The position numbers were made by a program, and so were the translations under genes. Positions 1 to 6,683 of a DNA stretch of 8,121 nucleotides are shown here, in pieces. Positions within the stretch are counted from its first letter, which is position 1; each line of letters opens with the position of its first letter. The stretch is taken from positions 1 to 8,121 of the forward strand of contig CATMNW010000096.1 of NCBI GenBank assembly GCA_950071875.1, given 5' to 3'. The notes under the pieces were generated by a model. That model was not told the origin of the DNA. It did no database searches and was given only the letters and a program-made list of their open reading frames with translations. Origin of the DNA: an uncultured Erythrobacteraceae bacterium (GTDB taxonomy: Bacteria > Pseudomonadota > Alphaproteobacteria > Sphingomonadales > Sphingomonadaceae).

Positions 1-20
1 GACGTGTGCTCTTCCGATCT
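1..20 (+). other. Untrimmed Illumina adapter at contig end
   Basis: Bases 1-20 read GACGTGTGCTCTTCCGATCT, which is the 3' end of the standard Illumina TruSeq read-2 adapter; its complement begins AGATCGGAAGAGC. It is not genomic. Genomic sequence starts at base 21. Any reading frame running through this stretch, such as the open minus-strand LysR frame, gains adapter-encoded residues and should be trimmed. Confidence 0.97.
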
Positions 21-180
21 CGGCAATCTTTGCTTCGGTGCCGTCGGGCTGGACGACCCAGATGCCGACGCGGTCTTCGCGGCGCTCGCCGCGGACGCCG
101 AACGCGGCCAGAGTGGCGATCACCCAGGCTTCCAGATTGCGCACGAATTGGCGCACATCGGGCCCCCGCCGCACCAAATC
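21..180 (-). other. lipB: LipB-like (octanoyltransferase) fragment joined in frame to LysR
   Basis: Codons 288-340 of the LysR frame no longer look like a LysR tail. They match the central part of alphaproteobacterial lipoyl(octanoyl) transferase: DLVRRGPDVRQFV, then LEAWVIATLAAFGVRGERR, then RVGIWV and a terminal AKIA. In LipB this stretch follows the HGPGQ motif, and its KI lysine lines up with the catalytic lysine. LipB moves octanoyl from acyl-carrier protein to lipoate-dependent enzymes. The fragment has no LipB start, no HGPGQ motif and no catalytic cysteine, so it could not work alone. The identification is from family knowledge, not an alignment. The join, somewhere around 160-185, sits beside an adapter-tailed contig end, so a library or assembly chimera is at least as likely as a real fusion. 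Confidence 0.72.
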
Positions 181-1041
181 GACCAGTTTTTCGATCCGCT
201 TCGACCTGCTCTTGCCCCTCGGCTCAATGAGGCGAAGCTCGAGCATGTTGGGTTCGGGGAGCTCGGCGATGGCCAGTCGATGACGGCCCGGAAATGCAAG
301 AATGCCGCTGCGAGGAAGGACAGTGTAGCCCAGTCCTGCCGCGACCGGGGCGGGGATCTGGCCGATCTGGTTGACCCCACTCCGAATGCGTAGTCCCTCG
401 GGGCCGCGATAGTCGTTCGCGAAATTCGCGCTTAGCACGCGGTCGGCGTAGCGCGTGCCGTCGGGGTGCTGGATGAAACCAAGCGCTTGCAGGTCCTGGA
501 AAGTCGGAGAGCGGCCCGCCCAGTCCTGCGGGAGGATGAGATCGAGGTGCTCGTCGCACAGCCGCTCCACGCTGAGCCTGGGATGACGTGGTTCGCCGGA
601 CACGACACCGAGATCGAAAGCGCCGGATAGCACGCCCTCCACGATCCGGTCTTCGGGAGCAGCGTCGAGAACGACCGTCAGGTCGGGGGCCGATGTCATC
701 CAGCCGATCAGGCCGGGATAGACGAGCATCGCGAAGCTGCCCGAACAGGCTAGGGCCATCTTGCCGCTGTCGGCATCTCCATCCTCGAGACTGGCGAGGA
801 AGTCGCGTTCTTCGCGCCAGCGAGACCGGGCCAGCGCCAGCGTCTTCTCGCCAGCTTCGGTCAGCATGAAGCCCGGCGCGTCGCGCTCGACCAGTCGTGT
901 GCCAAGCCGCTCTTCGAGCTTCGCGATGTGCTGCGACATGCCCGGCTGGGTCATGTTGAGACGCGCGGCGGCGCGAGTGAAATTTCGCTCTTCGCAGAGG
1001 ATCCGGAAGGATTCGAGCCAAGTCGAATTCAGTTCGCGCAT
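21..1041 (-). CDS. LysR-family transcriptional regulator, open at the contig end and running in frame into LipB-like sequence
   Basis: DNA-binding regulator of the LysR type. Starting at the ATG at 1041, the protein has the standard N-terminal winged helix-turn-helix: FTRAAARLNMTQPGMSQHI lies at residues 21-39, followed by KLEERLGTRLVERD (41-54) and LTEAGE. The effector-binding domain follows, with GKMALACSGSF near residue 100 and a late AAGLGYTVLPRSG stretch. LysR-like sequence lasts to about residue 287, close to the usual family length of 290-310 residues. No stop follows: the frame continues 53 more codons as LipB-like sequence (separate entry) to base 21, where adapter begins. No Shine-Dalgarno sequence is visible before the start; a GATAAC hexamer at 1056-1051 would fit a leaderless -10 element (inference). 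A LysR-type box overlaps the start codon and the gene diverges from the VOC gene, so self-control and control of that enzyme are likely. The inducer is unknown. Confidence 0.9.
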
Positions 1042-1054
1042 AACATGCTGTTAT
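1040..1054. promoter_or_regulatory. LysR-type operator (perfect palindrome, T-N11-A)
   Basis: ATAACA-TGC-TGTTAT is a perfect 6-bp inverted repeat with a 3-bp centre. Its inner bases 1041-1053 fit the T-N11-A LysR-box rule exactly. It lies between the LysR and VOC genes and overlaps the LysR start codon (complement of 1039-1041). A bound regulator would block its own gene and could reach the VOC promoter, as is usual for LysR systems. Binding is inferred. Confidence 0.65.
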
Positions 1055-1075
1055 CACAACTATGGCATATGATAA
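1051..1075. promoter_or_regulatory. Second inverted repeat in the LysR/VOC intergenic region
   Basis: TTATCA (1051-1056) and TGATAA (1070-1075) form a 6-bp inverted repeat with a 13-bp spacer. It shares bases with the right arm of the T-N11-A box. LysR proteins often contact a strong recognition site plus a nearby activation site closer to the target promoter, and this could be the latter. GATAAT at 1071-1076 could also serve as a -10 element for the VOC gene, although no convincing -35 is visible. Confidence 0.35.
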
Positions 1076-1132
1076 TTTCTATTTTGGTCTTGCAGGCCCG
1101 ATCTTGGCTGCACCCCAACGAAAGGAACTGCA

Positions 1133-1630
1133 ATGAAGGTATCCCCCAAGACTTTCTCGCACATCGGTCTCTCGGTCCCCGACCTCGAAGCCGCGGTTAA
1201 ATTCTACACCGAGGTCCTCGGGCTCTACACGATCATGGAGCCGACCGAGGTGTTCGAGGACGAGAGCCCGATCGGTGTCATGTGCACCGACGTGTTCGGC
1301 CCGGACTGGAAATCGCTGAAGATCGCCCATCTGGCCACTGCCGACCGTGTCGGCATCGAGATTTTCGAGTTTCCGGAAAACTACGCGCCGAAGGACAATC
1401 TCGACCACAAGCGCCACGGCACCTTCCATTTCTGCGTGCAGGATCCGGACGTGGAAGGGCTGGTCGAGAAGATCGTGGCCGCCGGCGGCAAGCAGCGCAT
1501 GCCGATCCGCGAATACTATCCCGGCGAGAAGCCCTATCGCATGTGCTATGTCGAAGATCCGTTCGGCATCGTCTTCGAAGTCTACAGCCACAGCTACGAG
1601 CTAACCTATTCGGAAGGCGCTTATTCGTGA
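1133..1630 (+). CDS. VOC-family (glyoxalase/extradiol dioxygenase fold) metalloenzyme
   Basis: A 165-residue cytoplasmic protein of the vicinal oxygen chelate superfamily. It has two beta-alpha-beta-beta-beta modules: FSHIGLSVPDLEAAVKFYTE (8-27) opens the first, HGTFHFCVQDPDVEGLVEKI (95-114) the second, and EDPFGIVFEVYSH (141-153) closes it. Probable metal ligands are H10, E76 (GIEIFEF), H99 and E149. Members include lactoylglutathione lyase, extradiol dioxygenases and resistance proteins, and the substrate here cannot be told from sequence. The start is well supported: AAGGA at 1122-1126 lies 6 bases before the ATG. It is transcribed away from the LysR gene, so it is the likely target of that regulator. 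It stands alone, followed by a hairpin. A 170-residue open frame on the opposite strand is a shadow. Confidence 0.92.
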   Translation: MKVSPKTFSHIGLSVPDLEAAVKFYTEVLGLYTIMEPTEVFEDESPIGVMCTDVFGPDWKSLKIAHLATADRVGIEIFEFPENYAPKDNLDHKRHGTFHFCVQDPDVEGLVEKIVAAGGKQRMPIREYYPGEKPYRMCYVEDPFGIVFEVYSHSYELTYSEGAYS

Positions 1631-1951
1631 TGGGGAACCCCGGCGGCGCAGAAGCGCCTGCTTCGCCGGGGTCAACGCCAAAACCAGAGCGCGAACCGTA
1701 TCCCAGGCAACACGACAGGCGAACTTGCAACGCTCGACCGCCCATTCGAAGGGGCGCGACAGATGGCGTCAGTCTAATGGCGGCTTCGGAGGCCCAAGCT
1801 CCTATGAGCGGACAGTCTCCTGCCGGCCCAGTTTCGGCCATTCCGGTACCTTTCCACAGCTAATGTCGGTGCGAGTGTAGGCATATCTAACCTGCTCAAA
1901 TTTGCGCGACCGGGTATTGCAAGATGCGCAATCAGATCTGTTCTTTGCGTT
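1631..1951. other. Intergenic region, no gene recognised
   Basis: This 321-base gap separates the convergent VOC gene and the 340-aa hypothetical gene. It holds the hairpin at 1637-1672. The rest contains only short frames without ribosome sites or recognisable protein sequence. No tRNA, CRISPR or insertion-sequence end is visible. The stretch from about 1780 to 1880 could be a degenerate interspersed repeat or gene remnant, but this cannot be tested here. Confidence 0.6.
1637..1672 (+). terminator. Hairpin behind the VOC gene, possible terminator
   Basis: ACCCCGGCG (1637-1645) and CGCCGGGGT (1664-1672) are perfect 9-bp inverted arms starting 7 bases after the VOC stop. The loop allows an alternative small hairpin, GAAGC-GCCT-GCTTC (1651-1664). 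The stem is very stable, but no run of T follows (next bases TCAACGCC), so it would be an atypical intrinsic terminator or an mRNA 3'-end stabiliser. Confidence 0.5.
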
Positions 1952-2974
1952 TCAACCGAGTTTTTCCAGGAATTCATCGTTGGGCATCTCGATTTCAACT
2001 ACAATGCAATCCCTTGCCGCGTGTACTTCTTTTATGGTCGCTTCGAATTTCAACCCTTCAATCTGAAGTAGAGTATGTAGTGGCCGTCCGACACAGGACG
2101 AAAGGGTTGTCACAGGTAGGTTGGAAGGGTGCGAAAGTACGACCCTTCTGCCATCGATCCAGCCCCGGCCGTTGCGCATTTCGAGCGAGCACTCGAGCGT
2201 TCCTCTCGACCAATAGAACCGCCCTGCGGAAAACGGGAGAGAGCCATCGATCGATGTGAAGGGTTGATCACCATTTTCATTGAAAAGCGACGGCAGGTCG
2301 TCCGGGCTGATGTCAGCGAGCTCGAGAACGTGGGCGGAAAGACCTGTAATCTTCCGTCGATAAGATCCCAGCTCGTCGACTGTCAGGGCCGCGACGATGC
2401 GATCATGTTCGCGAAGGTCGAAATCAATCGCCTCGATCAGCTCTTCGATATCGGAAGCGCTTCGCCTTGATCGGGTTGTCGAGAAATCGTGATTGAGCCG
2501 AAGAAACTCGGCATGAAATAGCAGACCGTCATGAGGCCCCGCCGCAAAATCCAGCCTTTCCAAGGAAGCCTCCGGTCTTTTCGCAAACCTTGACTGGAGA
2601 TCGCTGTGGGTATCGACCCAGATCTGATCGTACATCGCCGCGTCCGCGAGCATCAGTCCGATGGATCGGGCAAGCGATGCCTCAATCACGCGCTCGTCGG
2701 GATTGGATTGAGGATCTATCGGAATGAGAAGCCGAGGTCCCGATCCAGATGCCTGCTGGCAGTCGAGCACACTTAAGGCAATATTAGTGAACCCGTGACC
2801 GCCCGCTAGTTCCATGGGGAAGGATTGCTCGAAGCCCATCCGACGCAAGACCTTGCGGAAGGCATGCTCGTACCCTTGAGCGTTTGTCCAAACTGCGCGC
2901 CGGTCCATCTCATCGTTCGTAAACACGATCTTCTGGACACGGTTCGAATGCATCGACGTGTGTGAGTTGGACAT
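1952..2974 (-). CDS. Hypothetical protein of 340 residues, family not recognised
   Basis: I do not recognise this protein. It has no signal peptide or membrane segment, so it is probably cytoplasmic. The N-terminal two thirds looks mixed alpha/beta, with LLIPIDPQS at 82-90, a helical stretch SLARSIGLMLADAAMYDQIWVD (100-121) and an acidic helix DIEELIEAIDFDLREHDRIV (175-194). The C-terminal part, from about 237, looks rich in beta strands. The ATG at 2974 is preferred because AGAGGT at 2986-2981 sits 6 bases upstream. The frame also stays open to an ATG at 3028 (18 more residues) and a TTG at 3037, with a possible promoter inside that extension. Base composition is lower in GC than most neighbours (27 of 60 bases at 1981-2040), which could mean acquired DNA. 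It follows the MCE gene in the same direction across 167 bases, so co-transcription is possible but unproven. Confidence 0.78.
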   Translation of the reverse strand: MSNSHTSMHSNRVQKIVFTNDEMDRRAVWTNAQGYEHAFRKVLRRMGFEQSFPMELAGGHGFTNIALSVLDCQQASGSGPRLLIPIDPQSNPDERVIEASLARSIGLMLADAAMYDQIWVDTHSDLQSRFAKRPEASLERLDFAAGPHDGLLFHAEFLRLNHDFSTTRSRRSASDIEELIEAIDFDLREHDRIVAALTVDELGSYRRKITGLSAHVLELADISPDDLPSLFNENGDQPFTSIDGSLPFSAGRFYWSRGTLECSLEMRNGRGWIDGRRVVLSHPSNLPVTTLSSCVGRPLHTLLQIEGLKFEATIKEVHAARDCIVVEIEMPNDEFLEKLG

Positions 2975-3007
2975 AATAGCACCTCTACCGGCAAGAACTT
3001 CGAACCG

Positions 3008-3037
3008 GTTATAGGTCGCTCGCGACATGCAGCCCAA
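3008..3037 (-). promoter_or_regulatory. Candidate promoter for the hypothetical gene
   Basis: On the minus strand, TTGGGC (3037-3032) and TATAAC (3013-3008) are spaced by 18 bases, close to a housekeeping sigma-factor promoter. Transcription would begin near 3001, about 27 bases before the ATG at 2974 and its AGAGGT site. This favours that start over the upstream in-frame ones. The match is by eye only. Confidence 0.3.
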
Positions 3038-3103
3038 GCACCTCGGAGTTTAGGATCCGTGATGTCAGCTTTGCGCCCTCCTTTCCGCCATTCAACGGGC
3101 TGT

Positions 3104-3120
3104 GCTCTCTCTCCGAGAGC
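3104..3120 (-). terminator. Short hairpin downstream of the MCE gene
   Basis: GCTCTC (3104-3109) and GAGAGC (3115-3120) form a 6-bp stem with a 5-base loop, 21 bases past the MCE stop codon. No T-run follows on the minus strand. It may end or process the transcript before the hypothetical gene, but a stem this short can occur by chance. Confidence 0.25.
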
Positions 3121-3141
3121 CGTCGTTCGTTAGGCTCACTT

Positions 3142-4086
3142 TTAATGTTCGGAATTCGCTCCAGCGTCTCTTCTCCCAGCCCGATAGTCTGGGAGAGGAG
3201 GATCTGATGTCATTCCCCTGACCTCGACATCTTCGATTTTCTCTCTGACAGGCCCGAGGTCGCGACTGAGTCCGCGAAAGACCGCTTCCCCTTCGATCAG
3301 AGAATTTTCGATCGCCGGAATGCCGCTCTTTGCCTGGGAAAGCTTATTCTCAGCGTTCTGTACCCCTTCGCGGAATTGGCGAAGACGTCTTCGCGCGCTG
3401 GTGGAAGCGCTTCCGTCGGAAATTCGGCGATCTGCGTCTCGAAGATCATTTCCCCATCCACCGACCCGTTGCCGCAAGTCCGACAGTCTTCCTTTTGTTG
3501 AGGCCAAATCTTCGTCCCATCCTTCCGCGTCCGATGCCAGATCGGCCGTCGTGACTCGAAGCCGGGCAAGATCCGAGGTGATCGCCCGCTGCTTTTCTGG
3601 TTCCAGTCCTTCGTTCAAAGCGCGGACACTGTTTGCCACGCTCTCGACGGTAGCGGTCGCATTCCCCCCAAAAAGTCCGGTTCCGTCCGAGGCCGGGATG
3701 ATCTTCCTTCCTGAATTGTCGGCGTATATGCCTTGACGGCCCCTTCGACCCTCGAGCACCAGCGCGGCCTCGCCGGTTATCAGGTTGGTACTGATTGTCG
3801 CTTCAAGGCCGTCAACTTTCGCTGCATCAGGATCGAGAGTCAGCACAACGAGAACGTTTCCCGGTCCATTTTCCGCCAGGCGGACCGATGTTACCCGACC
3901 CACAGGAACACCCGACAATGTTACGGTCGACCCCGGCTGAAGGCCTTCCACGGAGCGATCAAACCTGACGAGATATGTTTCCTGATTGGGCGTGGGATCG
4001 AGAAGCCACACCGCAAAAGCGATGGTGGCAAGCATCAGAATGCCAACGATCCACCCCACTAAGGAAAAGTTTGCGTTAGTTTCCAT
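3142..4086 (-). CDS. MlaD/MCE-domain protein, inner-membrane anchored, with coiled-coil tail
   Basis: A 314-residue protein of the MCE (MlaD-like) family, whose members form periplasmic rings that carry phospholipids or other lipids between membranes. A single N-terminal membrane segment (about 8-29, VGWIVGILMLATIAFAVWLL) is followed by the MCE domain (about 37-115). Its signature YLVRFDRSVEGLQPGSTVTL runs into SGVPVGRVTSVRL and is followed by NLITGEAALVLEG. Residues 145-290 look like a long, charged helical or coiled-coil region. The start at 4086 gives the usual short cytoplasmic lead before the helix; the frame opens to an ATG at 4134, but the nearest AGGAG lies 21 bases before that. No clear ribosome site precedes 4086, so the start is moderately sure. 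MCE genes normally sit with an ABC permease and ATPase; neither is in this window. It lies 129 bases after the hydrolase gene on the same strand. Confidence 0.88.
   Translation of the reverse strand: METNANFSLVGWIVGILMLATIAFAVWLLDPTPNQETYLVRFDRSVEGLQPGSTVTLSGVPVGRVTSVRLAENGPGNVLVVLTLDPDAAKVDGLEATISTNLITGEAALVLEGRRGRQGIYADNSGRKIIPASDGTGLFGGNATATVESVANSVRALNEGLEPEKQRAITSDLARLRVTTADLASDAEGWDEDLASTKGRLSDLRQRVGGWGNDLRDADRRISDGSASTSARRRLRQFREGVQNAENKLSQAKSGIPAIENSLIEGEAVFRGLSRDLGPVREKIEDVEVRGMTSDPPLPDYRAGRRDAGANSEH
3168..3200. repeat. Strong inverted repeat inside the 3' end of the MCE gene
   Basis: CTCTTCTCCCAG (3168-3179) and CTGGGAGAGGAG (3189-3200) pair over 12 bases with one mismatch (or G-U) and a 9-base loop. 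It encodes MCE residues near LPDYRAGRRDAG and ends about 23 bases before the stop codon. It may be an mRNA 3'-end structure; the coding role is retained. Confidence 0.5.
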
Positions 4087-4168
4087 CTTGCACGCAAACA
4101 GGGATTTTTCCGTCCGGCAGAGGTGCCGAAACATTGAAAGTTCGCGCCCCGCGTGCTCCTAGGGTGTC

Positions 4169-4203
4169 CGCCACAGTACCTGACCGAGGTTGGCCTTGTG
4201 GCG
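4169..4203. repeat. Inverted repeat between hydrolase and MCE genes
   Basis: CGCCACA (4169-4175) and TGTGGCG (4197-4203) are perfect 7-bp arms, and ACCT/AGGT (4178-4181, 4187-4190) adds a small inner stem. It is the only visible structure in the 129-base gap. It could be a T-less terminator or attenuator of the upstream operon, or an operator for the MCE gene. Nothing decides between these. Confidence 0.3.
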
Positions 4204-4215
4204 CAATCATTAGGG

Positions 4216-5091
4216 TCACAGTTTTACAGGGTGAGTTTCGACCAGGAAACGCTGTACTGCGTCGCCGAACGCATCGTTCTCGTCGCCCGCGACCATATGC
4301 GACGCACCAGCGATATCGCTGAATTTTGCATGGGGAACCAGTTTCCGGAATTCAGCGGCGCCTTCGGGAGAAACAAGGTCGCTAGATCCACCGCGCACGA
4401 GATGGACCGGGAGCGACAGCGCCGACGCAGCCTGAACAAGCTCGGTCGACCCGGCGGAAACGTCGTCGGTAATGGTGCGTCGGCGCGTAACGTTCTCGAC
4501 GAATGCCGGATCCCAGTGCCAATAATACCGCCCGTCCCGTGCCTTTCGAAGGTAACTCTTCAATCCCGAGGAACTTTGCCGTCTCTCGCGGTGCGGCAGA
4601 TATGCTGCGATTGAAGCGGAAGCGTGCTCGGGCGATTCGAACCCTTCTCGGGCGTGCTGCGCCATGAAGCCGAGGACCCGCGCGACCCCGTTCGCTTCCA
4701 TTTGCGGCGTAATGTCTACGAGGGTTAGCGAGGCGAACGTGCCGGGCGCGATCGTGCCCTCGGCCACAAGGCCCGCCAATCCTCCCAGCGACGCACCGAT
4801 CAGCGCCGGATTGCGCTCGAAACTCTGCGCAACTGCAACGAGATCCCGGCCGAAATCGTGCACATCATAAGCGCCGGTCGGGGACCATGGACTTTCGCCA
4901 TGCCCTCTGAGATCGAGGGCAATCGCTCGGTATCCGGCCCGGCCCAGGCGAGTGCCGACCTTTCTCCAGGCGCGCCGTGTCTGTCCGCCTCCATGAGCCA
5001 GAAGCACAGGGAAACCGTCAGCCGGTCCGAATGTACTTGCGACAAGCGTCAGGCCGTCGGCACCAGGAAGCAACAGGCGATCCTCGTTCAC
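4216..5091 (-). CDS. Alpha/beta-hydrolase fold protein
   Basis: A 291-residue cytoplasmic hydrolase with a complete catalytic set. LLAHGGG (30-36) supplies the oxyanion loop, DLRGHGES (60-67) is typical of the epoxide hydrolase/esterase/lactonase branch, and GASLGG (99-104) is the nucleophile elbow with S101. The likely acid is D238 (SSDLVS), and H265 (GASHMV) is the catalytic histidine. A helical cap lies between about 130 and 215. The substrate cannot be named; esters, lactones or similar are usual. The start is GTG at 5091, supported by GGAGG at 5104-5100 placed 8 bases upstream. The GTG overlaps the UbiB-like stop codon (GTGA), so the two genes are translationally coupled and probably act together. 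Further upstream in the same transcript is the MarR gene. Confidence 0.92.
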   Translation of the reverse strand: MNEDRLLLPGADGLTLVASTFGPADGFPVLLAHGGGQTRRAWRKVGTRLGRAGYRAIALDLRGHGESPWSPTGAYDVHDFGRDLVAVAQSFERNPALIGASLGGLAGLVAEGTIAPGTFASLTLVDITPQMEANGVARVLGFMAQHAREGFESPEHASASIAAYLPHRERRQSSSGLKSYLRKARDGRYYWHWDPAFVENVTRRRTITDDVSAGSTELVQAASALSLPVHLVRGGSSDLVSPEGAAEFRKLVPHAKFSDIAGASHMVAGDENDAFGDAVQRFLVETHPVKL

Positions 5092-6683
5092 GAGCGCGGC
5101 CTCCGGGCAAGAAAAAAGAATGTCAGCGCCGCCAAGGCACAGCCAATGGCTGCAATTATCGATAGGTCTGCCAGGATAGCTGCCGATACGATGAGCGCTG
5201 CCGCAATCAGGTCGCTGGAACGCATGGGCGCCGCACCTGACGGCCTTTCCAGTCGCGCAAGATCCTGAGGATCCAACCGGATCGGCAGCTGTCCGCGGCG
5301 AGCGATCGACGCCAGGTTCTCGACGATCTCCGGGGTGCCGAGAAGCGCGCGTATCAGCGTCGATGCTGTCCGCCGGGCATTTCCGCGCAGGTTTGCCAGG
5401 CTGGCGCGCTCCATCAGCAGTTGTTTGCCGATCGGAGCAAGTTCGGACGTTATGTCGAAGCGCGGGTCAAGACGGCGTACGAACCCCTCGGCGGTGAGCA
5501 GCGTGCGCAGCATCAAGGCGAGGTCGCCGGGTAGGGCCAGTTGGTAAGTCCGCAGAAGATCGAATACATCGGCGAAAATGCCAGACAGGTCGATCTGGTC
5601 GAGAAGCGTGTTGCGAAACTTGCCGACCAATTGATTAAGCGATGCCTTCAGCGCCTCACGATCGACCGCCGGATTGCCTGCCCACTGAAGGAGAACATCG
5701 ACCAGATCGTCGATATCTTCTCCGGCGATCGCCAGTGACAGGCGCACCAGTTCGTCCCGCCGCTCTGGCAGCAGAGTGCCTACCGCGCCAAAGTCGATGA
5801 ACACCAAGGTCCCGTCGGGGCGGATCAGCACATTGCCCGGATGCGGATCGGCGTGGAAGCGACCGTTGAAGATTATCATGCTCAGCACCGCGCGTGAATA
5901 GCCGCGCGCGACGGACGTAAAATCCACGCCGGCGTCCCTCAGTGTGGCCAAGTCGGTCGCCGGGATCGCGTCGACCCGCTCCTGGACATTGAGACTGCGC
6001 CCGCTCACCTCGTTGTCGAAGTGGGCTGTCTCGATCCCGAACCGTGCAAGATAGCTGCCGATCTCCGCACTCGCGCGTGCTTCAGCGCCCAGATCCATCT
6101 CACGATCGAGGCTTTCGGCGAAGAACCGCAACAGCTCATCGGGCCTCTGTCTTTCGACAAGGGGACTGGCGCGTTGTGCCAATCGGGCAATGCGCCGCAG
6201 TAAACGCATGTCGGCATCCACGACACTTTCGATTCCCGGTCGCCGGATCTTGACGATGACCGGTACGCCGTCGCTCCGTATTCCTGCGTGCACCTGCGCT
6301 ATAGAGCCCGCCGCGATCGGCTCCCGATCCAGCTCACGAAAATACTGGCCGGAGTCTTCCCCGAGAGCATGGGTGAGCGGAGCCTCGACACGCTCGAACG
6401 GTACACCCGGAACGCGATCGTGCAGCTGCGATAGCGCTGCCGTCCAATCCGGCCCCAAGAGATCGCTTCGCATCGCGAGGATCTGGCCAAGCTTGGTCGC
6501 GACTGGTCCCAGTTCGCGCAGTGCCTCGACCAGGGCTTCCGGGCGCGTCGGATGTGCATTGGTTTGAGATCGGCCGGATCCCAACGCGGACACGATGCCG
6601 CCCAGCCCGTGACGGCCGAGAATTGCTATGACCTGCGCAAGCCGCTTCCGGTCACTCATGCGCGAAGGCGGCATGTCTGCCAT
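5088..6683 (-). CDS. AarF/ABC1/UbiB-family atypical kinase with C-terminal membrane segments
   Basis: A 531-residue member of the UbiB/COQ8 family, atypical kinases or ATPases that support ubiquinone synthesis and lipid-linked reactions at the membrane. Diagnostic motifs are intact: KLGQ (64-67) in the N-terminal extension, the Ala-rich loop AAGS (124-127) in place of a glycine-rich loop, VIVKIRRPG with K145, HADPHPGN (277-284) and the DFG triad (297-299). Two hydrophobic helices (about 491-505 and 508-526) end the protein, as in UbiB. The ATG at 6683 overlaps the MarR stop codon as TGATG, which favours this start; the frame is open to 6770 but that part lies inside the MarR gene. An ATG at 6659 is a weaker alternative. 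The operon setting, between a MarR gene and a hydrolase, is not that of the usual ubiquinone gene cluster, so it may be a second UbiB-like protein with a special substrate. That is inference. Confidence 0.92.
   Translation of the reverse strand: MADMPPSRMSDRKRLAQVIAILGRHGLGGIVSALGSGRSQTNAHPTRPEALVEALRELGPVATKLGQILAMRSDLLGPDWTAALSQLHDRVPGVPFERVEAPLTHALGEDSGQYFRELDREPIAAGSIAQVHAGIRSDGVPVIVKIRRPGIESVVDADMRLLRRIARLAQRASPLVERQRPDELLRFFAESLDREMDLGAEARASAEIGSYLARFGIETAHFDNEVSGRSLNVQERVDAIPATDLATLRDAGVDFTSVARGYSRAVLSMIIFNGRFHADPHPGNVLIRPDGTLVFIDFGAVGTLLPERRDELVRLSLAIAGEDIDDLVDVLLQWAGNPAVDREALKASLNQLVGKFRNTLLDQIDLSGIFADVFDLLRTYQLALPGDLALMLRTLLTAEGFVRRLDPRFDITSELAPIGKQLLMERASLANLRGNARRTASTLIRALLGTPEIVENLASIARRGQLPIRLDPQDLARLERPSGAAPMRSSDLIAAALIVSAAILADLSIIAAIGCALAALTFFFLARRPRS

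Noticed and set aside
224..1057. A 277-codon minus-strand frame overlapping the LysR gene
   Set aside because: It is Arg/Pro-rich with no known motif and is one frame off the clear LysR helix-turn-helix protein.
1278..1863. Long frames on both strands over and beyond the VOC gene
   Set aside because: Their sequences are Arg/Ser/Ala-rich shadows of the VOC gene; the parts past 1630 lack any ribosome site or family motif.
1631..1951. Possible tRNA, small RNA or mobile-element end in the long gap
   Set aside because: No cloverleaf, terminal inverted repeat with target duplication, or repeat array could be found by eye.
1774..1998. A 74-codon minus-strand frame covering the 3' end of the hypothetical gene
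   Set aside because: It has no ribosome site or recognisable motif and mostly spans intergenic DNA.
3297..3736. Frames on both strands within the MCE gene
   Set aside because: They are out-of-frame translations of a strongly supported MCE coding region.
4087..4134. An upstream ATG adding 16 residues to the MCE protein
   Set aside because: Its nearest AGGAG is 21 bases away, and the shorter form gives the usual family N-terminus directly before the membrane helix.
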